From Prevotella sp. (GTDB taxonomy: Bacteria > Bacteroidota > Bacteroidia > Bacteroidales > Bacteroidaceae): a stretch of DNA of 64,000 nucleotides. The notes under the pieces were generated by a model. It had not been told where the DNA came from. It searched no databases and worked only from the letters and a program-made list of their open reading frames with translations. The number at the start of each line of letters is the position of its first letter. Positions within the stretch are counted from its first letter, which is position 1. Positions 38,124-47,319 of the stretch are shown one piece after another. The DNA lies in NCBI GenBank assembly GCA_024688365.1, contig JAILEG010000014.1, forward strand, positions 78,723 through 142,722, read 5' to 3'. The position numbers and the translations under genes were made by a program.

Positions 38124-39110
38124 TTACTTGCCAATCTCTATAATCCAGGCATCTTTGAAGCCTGCAGATCCATTCAGAGACTTCAGCTGGGCATAAGCCT
38201 CCTCTTGGCTGGGGAAGTGCCCATAAAGAACCTTGATTGAGCCACTGCCCTCATATACCCGGGCCTCCTTGAAGCCACGATCCTGTAACTGTGAGGCATA
38301 TAGCTTGGCATTGTTTTCCGTCACATGGCTTGCCATGACGATTGCCCAGTAGTGGGCGCTTACGTTGGCAGCTCTGCCGACATCTCTCATGGGTTTGAAC
38401 TGGGCTGAGACATTGGGGGTGTCGCTGGAGTCAAAGATATTGTAGAACATTCCGCTCTTTATCTGCTGCTCTGGTAGTCCGTTTCTGTTGGGTGTGGGGA
38501 AGGCTATCAGCAGCACCGCAATTAACAGGACAGCTGCAACAGCCATATCACGAAGGACACGCATGCTGATGCTGATACGTCTCTCCCCACCATTTGCGGT
38601 GTCAATATATACCATTCCATGCCTAACGGGATGAGACGGCATGGCAGGCTGTGCAGGTGACTGGATTTTTGGCTTCAGCAGAGGGAAATCGAAGCTGCTG
38701 AGACCATAATAGGGTGGGGTCAGAATCCCACTCTCAAAAGGCTCAAACTCCAGTTTCTTCTCTGCATTGGTCGACAGCCTGCCGAGGTCATTCAGCTCAA
38801 GTGCCCCCTCGTTCTCCAGAGTGTGATAAATCTCGTCCACCTCATTCTCGATCTGCTGCAAGGCCTCAGGATAGCTCAGATCATATGCGGCAATGTATGA
38901 CTGTACCAGCAGAGAGTCGTTCATCGTCAGCTGTGGATTGAATCCCAACGTGCGGTAAGGCGGCAGGAACAGCCCGTCTTGCTCATCATACCGAGCGTCA
39001 ACGTGATGGGCTACAAAGCCACCTAAACCTGGGACAATGACGCAGTCATTTTCCAGCAGAAGAATCTCTATATGTCGGTCGAGTTTTGTCACGTTTGCAA
39101 AATTAACCAT
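38124..39110 (-). CDS. HU-CCDC81-like and SPOR domain protein
   Basis: N-terminal HIEILLLENDCVIVPGLGGFVAHH; one TM helix; C-terminal SPOR-like AIVMASHVTENNAKLYASQLQDRGFKEARVYEGSGSIKVLYGHFPSQEEAYAQL. Confidence 0.75.
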   Translation of the reverse strand: MVNFANVTKLDRHIEILLLENDCVIVPGLGGFVAHHVDARYDEQDGLFLPPYRTLGFNPQLTMNDSLLVQSYIAAYDLSYPEALQQIENEVDEIYHTLENEGALELNDLGRLSTNAEKKLEFEPFESGILTPPYYGLSSFDFPLLKPKIQSPAQPAMPSHPVRHGMVYIDTANGGERRISISMRVLRDMAVAAVLLIAVLLIAFPTPNRNGLPEQQIKSGMFYNIFDSSDTPNVSAQFKPMRDVGRAANVSAHYWAIVMASHVTENNAKLYASQLQDRGFKEARVYEGSGSIKVLYGHFPSQEEAYAQLKSLNGSAGFKDAWIIEIGK

Positions 39111-39177
39111 TTTCTTCCGAAGTTCCAAGCCCACTTCCTTAAAATCTTGGTAAACGAATGAAAAAGCCTATAATCTT

Positions 39178-39207
39178 TTTGATTGTCAATAATTCTTTTT
39201 ATCTTTG
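39178..39207 (+). promoter_or_regulatory. Promoter for rfbC (TTTG-N18-TATCTTTG)
   Basis: -33/-7 match with slightly short spacer. Confidence 0.5.
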
Positions 39208-39230
39208 CGTAAAATAACAACTAAGAGACA

Positions 39231-39785
39231 ATGGAGTACATAAAGACTAAGATTGAAGGGGTATGGGTCTTGGAGCCCAAGGTTTTCAATGATCAAAGGG
39301 GATATTTCTTTGAGGCATTTAAGCAGGCGGAGTTCGATGAGCATATTGGCCACCATGTAGACTTCATCCAGGACAATGAGTCAAAGTCCAGCTATGGTGT
39401 GCTTCGTGGTTTGCATTATCAGCGGGGTGGCTTTTCTCAGGCAAAGCTTGTACGTGTCATCAAAGGCAAGGTAGTTGACGTGGCTGTCGATCTCCGTAAG
39501 AGTTCTCCAACCTTTGGAAAGTATGTTATGGTAGAGCTTTCCGATGAGAACAAACGTCAGTTCTTCATTCCTCGTGGTTTCGCTCATGGTTTTCTCGTCC
39601 TCTCTGAAGAGGCTATCTTTACTTATAAGGTCGACAATGTGTATGCTCCGCAGTGTGAGGCAAGCATTCGCTGGAACGATGAGACGATTGGTGTAGAGTG
39701 GCCCATAGATGTGAAGGAGGTGTTGCTTTCTGATAAAGACCAGAATAAGGGACTTGCATTTAAAGACGCTGAGGTTTTTGAGTAA
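39231..39785 (+). CDS. rfbC: dTDP-4-dehydrorhamnose 3,5-epimerase
   Basis: GVWVLEPKVFNDQRGYFFEAFK, GVLRGLHYQRGGFSQAKLVRVIKGKVVDVAVDLR, FIPRGFAHGFLVLSE. Confidence 0.95.
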   Translation: MEYIKTKIEGVWVLEPKVFNDQRGYFFEAFKQAEFDEHIGHHVDFIQDNESKSSYGVLRGLHYQRGGFSQAKLVRVIKGKVVDVAVDLRKSSPTFGKYVMVELSDENKRQFFIPRGFAHGFLVLSEEAIFTYKVDNVYAPQCEASIRWNDETIGVEWPIDVKEVLLSDKDQNKGLAFKDAEVFE

Positions 39786-39864
39786 GTTTTTGCAGGGCCG
39801 AGAGTCTTTTCAGCTGGCATAGAGAAAGAGGTGCCTGTTCCTGAATATAAGTTGTTGTAATATT

Positions 39865-40674
39865 TTGAGAGTAGTTAGGACATTTATGTGGAGAGCTTTA
39901 GCTTATATGCTGATGATTCTGGCAGTGTTTTCATCTTGTAGGAATAAGGGAACTGACTATAAGGTCTCTCACGAGGACAAGAAAGCGAAGGAGATGCTGC
40001 AAGGATTGTGGACAGACGAGGAAGGCAGTGACCCAGCCATGTTGGTTCGGGGGGATAGTATTTTCTATCCTGATTCGGCCAGTATGCCGGTACGTTTCTG
40101 GGTTTATCAGGACACACTTTACATACAGGGGCAGCATGTCAATGGGTATAAGATAGAAAAACAGGCACCACATCTGTTGAAGTTCTCTAATCAGAATGGT
40201 GATGAGGTCAAGCTTGTAAAGAGTGGTGATAAAGCGTTGAGGTCTTCCTTTGACTATCATGTCTATGCCATGAATACTTTTGACGAGCAGGCTCAGGATA
40301 CCGTCGTCCGTACTGATTTGGGATATTTTGAGAGTAAGATCCGAGTTGAGACTACACCTGACAGGGTTGTAAAATCAACCTATAATGATGATGGCATTGA
40401 GGTTGACAATATGTACCTTGACAATGTTGCCTCTCTGACAATTCTGAATCATGGGAATCCAGTCTTCGCCCATGACTTCCGCAAGCAGGAGTTCCAATCA
40501 CTTATTCCCAAGAACTTTCTCTCACAGTGTATTCTCCGTAGGATGAGCTTTACCCATGTTGATACCAAGGCACTCTACTTTGATGTGGTAATTGGTATTC
40601 CTGATGCTTCTACTACTTATGTGATAGAAGTGAGAGTCACGCCTACAGGAAGAATGAGTAAGCGCCTTCACTGA
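39865..40674 (+). CDS. Hypothetical lipoprotein, possibly DUF4738-like
   Basis: N-terminal hydrophobic segment ending AVFSSC; no clear catalytic motif. Confidence 0.6.
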   Translation: MRVVRTFMWRALAYMLMILAVFSSCRNKGTDYKVSHEDKKAKEMLQGLWTDEEGSDPAMLVRGDSIFYPDSASMPVRFWVYQDTLYIQGQHVNGYKIEKQAPHLLKFSNQNGDEVKLVKSGDKALRSSFDYHVYAMNTFDEQAQDTVVRTDLGYFESKIRVETTPDRVVKSTYNDDGIEVDNMYLDNVASLTILNHGNPVFAHDFRKQEFQSLIPKNFLSQCILRRMSFTHVDTKALYFDVVIGIPDASTTYVIEVRVTPTGRMSKRLH

Positions 40675-40823
40675 CAGGCCTTGCAGGTGCTTGTAAATTG
40701 TTTACGGTCATCATAACTGCCTTTGGATATGTGTTTTTTCTGCAACATCTCTTTGATTGCAGTTCCTAAGTTGCTTGCGTGTAATTCCTGAGGTGTCTTC
40801 TCTATGAGTATGTATATGAGGAT

Positions 40824-40893
40824 TACCGTAGTATTGCAGCAGAAGTATTCAAGTACTTCTGCTGCAATACTACGGTACTTTTTGAGAAGTACT
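40824..40893. repeat. AGTACT intergenic hairpin element, copy 3
   Basis: Perfect 24-bp inverted repeat taccgtagtattgcagcagaagta(ttcaag)tacttctgctgcaatactacggta at 40824-40877, overlapping gtactt(tttgag)aagtac. Confidence 0.9.
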
Positions 40894-41069
40894 ATTTGGC
40901 CGGTTACTCTTTCATAATCAAGTAATGGATTTCTTCTCTGTTGTTTCCAGGCTGCACTTTAAATTATGTGTCTAAGAAAAAGAACTCATAGGTTGTATTT
41001 TGAAAAGCAGAAATGTTTTTGTCGGTGTTGTAAGATGTGTTCGCTTAAGGAATAGGGGGACAAAATAAA

Positions 41070-41103
41070 AGTAGGAAAGAAACAGTGGAGTTTCCTTCCT
41101 ACT
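41070..41103 (-). terminator. Terminator of the 41131 transporter gene
   Basis: agtaggaa / ttcctact stem with inner aaac/gttt; T-rich on the minus strand. Confidence 0.6.
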
Positions 41104-41130
41104 TGATTTTACAAATTATTGTTCATTATT

Positions 41131-42825
41131 TTATGCCCCGCAGAAGAACAGGACTATCAGCTGGGCGGTAAAGATTCGCAGGAACATGCTGAGTGGGTAA
41201 ACCGTAGAATAACCTACGGCTGGTGCCTCTCCAGCGCAGATGGAGTTGGCATAAGCCAGTGCGGGAGGGTCAGTATAGGTCCCGGCAATCATGCCCATGA
41301 TGGTGAAGTAGTTGAACTTATACTTCATGCGGGCTATTGTACCTACAATGAGGATGGGGATAATGGTGATAAGGAAGCCCGTATAGACGTATTTCAATCC
41401 ATCACCCTGGACTACTGTCTCCCAGAATCCAGCACCAGCCTTGATTCCTACAGACGCGAGGAACAGGGCAAGACCGAACTCACGCAGCATCATATTGGCT
41501 GAGGTTGTGGTATAGGTCACAAGGTGCATACGGTAACCGAAGCGGCCAATGAGGATGGCGATAATCAGCGGACCGCCAGCAAGACCCAACTTCATGGGGA
41601 CGGGCATGCTTGGGATGGCGATGGGCAGACTGCCGAAGAGAATGCCCACAATGATGCCCACGAAGATGGTGGCAATGTTCGGTGTGTTAAGACGCTTCTC
41701 TGAGTTGCCCATCATCTCAGCAACACGGTTGACATTCTCTTCCGGTCCTACAACCATAATACGGTCACCGACATGGAAATGGTGGTTGCGGCTGGCAAAG
41801 AGGTCCATGCCCTGTCGGCTGATACGGGTCACATTGACACCATACATGGAACTGAAGTGCATCTTGCCGAGAGTCTTACCGTTCATAGAACTGTTGGTAA
41901 TGACGATGCGCCGGCTGACCATTGGCTGGGGCTGATCCTCCTCATGCCAGTCGACCTCTATGACTGGACCTATAAAAGCCTGGATAGCTTTAGAGTCGCC
42001 CTCGGCACAGACCACAAGAATCTCATCGCCCATCTCAAAGACAGTGTCACGGTTAGGCACGGTCAGATGTCCATCGTGCATGATACGTGTGCATACGATG
42101 TCACGGTTGAGGAACTCTGATATTTCCTTCAGCGTTCTGCCGGCAATGTAGGCATTAGCCACCTTAAGATACATGGGGAAAGGCTTGGCATGCGGGTTCT
42201 CTGCCTCCTCCTCATTCAGCTTGTCATTCTCATCCTGGAGGTTTACCTTACAGATATACTTTACGGCAAGTGTAGCTCCGATGATACCGATGACACCTAA
42301 AGGATAGGCACAGGCATAGCCAGAGGCAATGTCAAAGTCAAGTCCTTTCTTGAAGACGCTGTGGAGTGCCTCATTGGCTGCGCCGAGACCTGGGGTGTTG
42401 GTCACGGCACCATAAAGGGTTCCTACCATCATCGGGAGATTTCTGTGGTCACTGGTGTCAAAGAAGATGTAGTAGCATCCGAACATGACAAGGATGTTGA
42501 GCAGTACAGCTGCACAGGAAAGCATGTTCAATTTGATGCCTCCCTTGCCGAAACTCTCAAAGAAGCCGGGACCAACTTGCAGACCGATCATGAATACGAA
42601 CAGGATGAGCCCGAAGTCCTGAAGAAAGTTCAATACGGGCAGCGGACCTGTGAAATGCATGTGACCGGCTATGATGCCGACAAAGAGGACGAAGGTCACG
42701 CCCAGCGAGATGCCTCCAACCTTGATTTTGCCAAGGTAGACACCCAGGGCAATGACGATGGAATACAGCAGCACAATGTGGGCTACGGTATCCTGTGTTT
42801 TGAATAAATCAATTAACCAATCCAT
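41131..42825 (-). CDS. AspT/YidE-type putative transporter with central TrkA-C domains
   Basis: Duplicated membrane halves ([33 protein letters not shown]) around two RCK-C-like domains. Confidence 0.85.
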   Translation of the reverse strand: MDWLIDLFKTQDTVAHIVLLYSIVIALGVYLGKIKVGGISLGVTFVLFVGIIAGHMHFTGPLPVLNFLQDFGLILFVFMIGLQVGPGFFESFGKGGIKLNMLSCAAVLLNILVMFGCYYIFFDTSDHRNLPMMVGTLYGAVTNTPGLGAANEALHSVFKKGLDFDIASGYACAYPLGVIGIIGATLAVKYICKVNLQDENDKLNEEEAENPHAKPFPMYLKVANAYIAGRTLKEISEFLNRDIVCTRIMHDGHLTVPNRDTVFEMGDEILVVCAEGDSKAIQAFIGPVIEVDWHEEDQPQPMVSRRIVITNSSMNGKTLGKMHFSSMYGVNVTRISRQGMDLFASRNHHFHVGDRIMVVGPEENVNRVAEMMGNSEKRLNTPNIATIFVGIIVGILFGSLPIAIPSMPVPMKLGLAGGPLIIAILIGRFGYRMHLVTYTTTSANMMLREFGLALFLASVGIKAGAGFWETVVQGDGLKYVYTGFLITIIPILIVGTIARMKYKFNYFTIMGMIAGTYTDPPALAYANSICAGEAPAVGYSTVYPLSMFLRIFTAQLIVLFFCGA

Positions 42826-43097
42826 AAGTATTATTTCTGATGTGTGCAAAGTTACTGATTTCGTGGCATAAAATCTAATTTTAGTGTGTCATTTTTCATT
42901 TCTGGCAGGCAAAGTGATGGGAAGGGGTGCTGCCAAGTATCATATTGGCTGGTAAAGTTGTCAAAAGACAGTGATGTTTGAGTGGGAATGACGGGTTGTC
43001 AGCAGTCATATGCGGGCAGAGTTTTTCTTATGCTCTGTTTTCTTTTCTATTGAATCCTGCGGTTGATTCAAGTATTTTTTATAATTTTGCTGCCATC

Positions 43098-43661
43098 ATG
43101 AGATATAACGTGAATTGTAGCAAGTGCGGACGTACGTTCGTGGCAGAGACAGAGAAGTATGGGACTATGAAGTATCGTTGTCCGTATTGTAGCAACGTTC
43201 TGACCTGTAAGTTTGATGCTCCTGAGCCGTTTCGTACCCGTGCCCGTTCTGTTATTCCCTTGGCTGATGCCACACCTGTCGTGGCAAAGAGGCATGAGAA
43301 ATTGCCTAATGTCAAGCCGAGTCTTATCAGCACACCTTCTAAGGAAAAGCTGGCAGAGATGCGTCAGAGGCTGGCTGAAGCCTCTCAGCAGATGCTGAAT
43401 GTCTCCATACAAGCTGGTGAGACTCTGAAAAGTGCCACGGTAAGCACATCAGAATTTGTCACGAAGTCGTCCTCCCGCCTGCAAAGGTTTCAGGAGAAAT
43501 ATGAGGATGGTGATTTGTGGATATTCTTCGGGTTCAGTCTTTTGTTTATTCTCCTGGTGTTTGTGGGCCTTGTCTTGTGTGCAGAGATTGTCAAGCTGAT
43601 AGCTGAGGGACATTCCTGGATGTTCAAGAACTATATAGAGCTGAAGAACATGATGCTATGA
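43098..43661 (+). CDS. Zinc-ribbon membrane protein, function unknown
   Basis: MRYNVNCSKCGRTFVAETEKYGTMKYRCPYCSNVL; one C-terminal TM helix; upstream part of the listed ORF judged non-coding. Confidence 0.7.
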   Translation: MRYNVNCSKCGRTFVAETEKYGTMKYRCPYCSNVLTCKFDAPEPFRTRARSVIPLADATPVVAKRHEKLPNVKPSLISTPSKEKLAEMRQRLAEASQQMLNVSIQAGETLKSATVSTSEFVTKSSSRLQRFQEKYEDGDLWIFFGFSLLFILLVFVGLVLCAEIVKLIAEGHSWMFKNYIELKNMML

Positions 43662-43681
43662 CAATTGTATGATATATAGAA

Positions 43682-43715
43682 GGGGGGATGTGCTGTTGCG
43701 CATCCCCCTTTATTT
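43682..43715. terminator. Bidirectional terminator
   Basis: gggggatgtgc(tgtt)gcgcatccccc followed by tttattttt. Confidence 0.75.
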
Positions 43716-43733
43716 TTAGATGTAGAAGTTTTC

Positions 43734-45104
43734 TTATTTCTTGATATTTGCCTGCTGCAGGCCATACTGCTTCTTCTTGTCAACAGCAATCAGGATGAGT
43801 GCCACAATGATAGCAGCTACACCACAACCGGTGAAAAAAGCCTCCATGGAGAAGTAGGTAGGGTCATTCTTGTTGATAGCACCGATAGCCATTGGTACGA
43901 GGCTGAGGCCAATGTTCTGAATATAGAAGATAATGGCATAAGCAGAGCCTAACAGTTTCATGGGGATAATCTTCGGAACACTTGGCCACATGGCTGAAGG
44001 AACCAGCGAGAAGGCTATTCCGAGGATGAGCATGATAATGACCGCAAACCATCCTACTGGCATCACATGAATCATGAAGATGAAATGTACGCCAGTCAGC
44101 ATGACACTACCGATAAGCATCAGTGTCGCACCTTTACCTATGCGGTCATAGAGTGTACCGAAGAGGGGGGTGAGGATGATGGTTCCAAATGGGATAAGGC
44201 CGGGAAGAATTCCTGCAAATTTGTCGGCTACATCGTAGTTTGCCACCATTAGTTTTGTCGCAAATTTGAGAAAGGGGAACACACCGCTGTAAAAGAGGAG
44301 ACACAAAGCGGTAATACACCAGAAGCCCGGGTTGGAGAAGATGAGCTTCAAGTCGCTGAAGTGGAAGCCTTCGTCTTCAGTATTGGTTTCATTTGTTTGC
44401 ATTGTCTGTGCTGATGCATCCAGCTTCTTGTCCATAATTGTGTAGACAATAAAAGCAATGAAGCCGATGACAAGCAATATGAGACCGAGCATGACAGGAG
44501 CACTGACCTTGCCATCCAAAGCTTTAGCCAAAGGCAGAGACCCCATCATAGCGCCAGCTGTGCCTAAACGTGCCAAGGCTACCTGAATTCCCATAGCAAG
44601 GGCAAGCTCATGTCCAGTAAACCACTTGGTGATAATCTTCGATACAGTGATACCGCAAATCTCGCAACCGACACCAAAGATGGCATAGCCCAAGGAGGCT
44701 ACAGCTGCTGACATAGGGAGAGAGAAGTCTACGAAGTCAAGTGAGAAGACACTGTCACCGAAGTCAACACTGACACCGATATACTTGATGATGACACCTA
44801 CAACCATTAATCCTGATGCCATGATTCCTGTAAAGCGGATGCCCATCTTGTCGAGAATGATACCTCCAAAGAAGAGCATGAGCAGGAATACATTGATGAG
44901 TCCGTAGCTTCCTGCGAAGAAACCATAATCACCTGATGTCCATCCAAGTCCTCCTTCAGCCTTTGGTGTTTCAAGCAAGACTTCCAGTGGTGACATGACA
45001 TCGGTGAGGAAGTAGCCCATCATCATCGTGAAGGCTACTATGATAAGAGCTGTCCAGCGTGCTTTCGGGCTGTCGCTTAATTTTCTTTGGATTTGTTCAA
45101 TCAT
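43734..45104 (-). CDS. MFS transporter
   Basis: 456 aa, about 12 TM helices, MFS-type loops. Confidence 0.85.
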   Translation of the reverse strand: MIEQIQRKLSDSPKARWTALIIVAFTMMMGYFLTDVMSPLEVLLETPKAEGGLGWTSGDYGFFAGSYGLINVFLLMLFFGGIILDKMGIRFTGIMASGLMVVGVIIKYIGVSVDFGDSVFSLDFVDFSLPMSAAVASLGYAIFGVGCEICGITVSKIITKWFTGHELALAMGIQVALARLGTAGAMMGSLPLAKALDGKVSAPVMLGLILLVIGFIAFIVYTIMDKKLDASAQTMQTNETNTEDEGFHFSDLKLIFSNPGFWCITALCLLFYSGVFPFLKFATKLMVANYDVADKFAGILPGLIPFGTIILTPLFGTLYDRIGKGATLMLIGSVMLTGVHFIFMIHVMPVGWFAVIIMLILGIAFSLVPSAMWPSVPKIIPMKLLGSAYAIIFYIQNIGLSLVPMAIGAINKNDPTYFSMEAFFTGCGVAAIIVALILIAVDKKKQYGLQQANIKK

Positions 45105-45144
45105 TTTTCTGTCAATTTGTTTTCTGTTTCTATGTTTATTATTT

Positions 45145-47310
45145 CTATTTCTTCAGCCACTTATCCAGCCAGCTGAAGAAGGTGCGCTGCCAGAGAATAC
45201 CGTTCTGTGGCTTCAATACCCAGTGGTTCTCATCAGGGAAGAGCAGCAGCTCGGCTGGAATGCCACGCAGACGGGCTGCATTGAAGGCTCCCATGCCCTG
45301 GTTGGCATTGATGCGGTAGTCCTTCTCGCCGTGAATGCAGAGGATGGGGGTGTCCCATTTGTCTACGTCCAGATGGGGGCTGTTGGCATAGGTGCGCTTT
45401 GCCGCATCCGTCTGGTCCTTGTTCCAGTAGGCATCGTCATACTCCCAGTTGCTGAACCATGCCTCCTCGGTATCAGTGTACATGCTCTGGAGGTTGAAAG
45501 CACCGTCATGGGCGATGAAGCACTTGAAGCGTTTGTCATGGTGCCCGGCGAGATAGTAGACTGAGAAGCCGCCGAAAGATGCACCTACAGCTCCAAGCCG
45601 GTCTTTGTCGACATAGGGGAGATTGGCTGTGGCATCATCAATGGCAGAGAGATAGTCCTTCATGCACTGACCAGTCCAGTCCTGGCTTATCTCCTCGTTC
45701 CATGCGCTGCCATATCCTGGCAGGCCGCGGCGGTTAGGCGCAATGATCACATAGCCGTGTGCGGCCATAATCTGGAAGTTCCAACGGAAACTCCAGAACT
45801 GGGATACTGGACTTTGCGGACCACCCTCACAATATAATAAGGTGGGATATTTCTTTGAGGCATCAAAATGGGGTGGGGTGATTACCCATACCTGCATATC
45901 CTTGCCATCGGTTGTCTTCACCCATCGGTCATGTACCTCCCCCAATGCCAGCTGGTCATAGATGTGCTTGTTCTCAAAGCTGATCTGTACCTGGCCGCTT
46001 GCCTTCTCCTTCTTGGATGGTGTGACGACATAAATCTCATTGGCCTGTGACATGCTTTGGCGCAGGGCAAGTAGTTTCTTGCCGGTCTGGCCCAGCAATG
46101 CTACGCTCACGTAATTATGCTGTCCATCAGTAAGCTGTCTTATGTCGCCTTTGAGATTGGTCTGATAGATGTTCACTGTGGCATGCCAGCAGCCTATGAA
46201 ATAAAGTTCCTTTGAGTTGGTGTTCCAGGCATAGTCGTCAACGTTAGAGTCAAAGCCCTCTGTAACATAGACCTTCTTGCCCGTGGCCAGTTCGTAGACG
46301 CAGAGTCGGTTGCGGTCACTCTCATATCCGTTGCGCGCCATACTCTGCCATGCAATGTATTTCCCGTCAGGTGAGAATTTCGGGTTCGTGTCATATCCCA
46401 CGTTCATGTCGCCCTGCTGATGGTTGACGGCCTGGCTGCGCATGCTCTTGGTTGCGTCAATGGCTGGCTCTTTATATCCTGCCGGCTTGCAGAGGTTGAC
46501 CGTCTTGCGGGTCTCTACATTGTATAGATAAATGTCAGCATCTGTGGAGATGGCATATTGCACACCTTCCTTCTTGCGGCAGGTGTAGGCGACAGATTTG
46601 GAGTCCTTGCTCCAGTCAATCTGCTCTATGCCGCCAAAAGGTGCCATCGGACTCTCGTAGGGCTTTCCCTCAAGGATGTCAGTCCCGGCATCAATTCCGT
46701 TGGCTGTGACGTTGGCAACAAAAGGGTGTGGGTTTGTGGTCACGTAGTGATCCCAATGTCGGTAGTTCATGTCAGTGATGAGCATGCCTGAAGCCTTTGG
46801 AAGGTCAGCAGGGTTCTGCAGGATGGTGCCATGATAGGGGACACTCTTGATGAGGACGACACGTTGCCCGTCAGGTGAGAAGCGGAATCCCTCAATGTCA
46901 ATATCCGACTTTGTGAGCTGCCGGCGGTTTGCTCCATCTGCGCTCATCGTCCATAGCTGTCCATCGCAGAGATAAGCCAAGGTGTTGTTGTCCAGCCAGG
47001 CTGCATCGGTCTCGCTTTTGGCAGTAGTAGTGAGCAGACGGTCGTTCTTTCCGTCTGCGTCCATGACGTGTAGGACCTGGTGTCCTTTGTTCTCCTTAAC
47101 ACTGTAGTAACCGACCTGATAGACAATCTTCCTGCCGTCAGGTGAAGCCTGTACGGTTCCAATCCGTCCCATAGCCCATAGTGCCTCGGGCGACATAAGA
47201 TCACTTTGGAGGCTGATATTGTTCTTACCGATATTCACGTCTTGTGCCTGCACAACGCTGCCGCCCATTATCAGGGCGGCAGTCATTGCTATTGTTATGT
47301 TCTTGTTCAT
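45145..47310 (-). CDS. S9 family (prolyl oligopeptidase-type) peptidase
   Basis: Signal peptide; WD40-like beta-propeller repeats (SPDGQRVVLI, SPDGKYIAW); GASFGGFSVYYLAG catalytic serine; HGEKDYRIN. Confidence 0.92.
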   Translation of the reverse strand: MNKNITIAMTAALIMGGSVVQAQDVNIGKNNISLQSDLMSPEALWAMGRIGTVQASPDGRKIVYQVGYYSVKENKGHQVLHVMDADGKNDRLLTTTAKSETDAAWLDNNTLAYLCDGQLWTMSADGANRRQLTKSDIDIEGFRFSPDGQRVVLIKSVPYHGTILQNPADLPKASGMLITDMNYRHWDHYVTTNPHPFVANVTANGIDAGTDILEGKPYESPMAPFGGIEQIDWSKDSKSVAYTCRKKEGVQYAISTDADIYLYNVETRKTVNLCKPAGYKEPAIDATKSMRSQAVNHQQGDMNVGYDTNPKFSPDGKYIAWQSMARNGYESDRNRLCVYELATGKKVYVTEGFDSNVDDYAWNTNSKELYFIGCWHATVNIYQTNLKGDIRQLTDGQHNYVSVALLGQTGKKLLALRQSMSQANEIYVVTPSKKEKASGQVQISFENKHIYDQLALGEVHDRWVKTTDGKDMQVWVITPPHFDASKKYPTLLYCEGGPQSPVSQFWSFRWNFQIMAAHGYVIIAPNRRGLPGYGSAWNEEISQDWTGQCMKDYLSAIDDATANLPYVDKDRLGAVGASFGGFSVYYLAGHHDKRFKCFIAHDGAFNLQSMYTDTEEAWFSNWEYDDAYWNKDQTDAAKRTYANSPHLDVDKWDTPILCIHGEKDYRINANQGMGAFNAARLRGIPAELLLFPDENHWVLKPQNGILWQRTFFSWLDKWLKK

Positions 47311-47319
47311 ATTCCGTTT

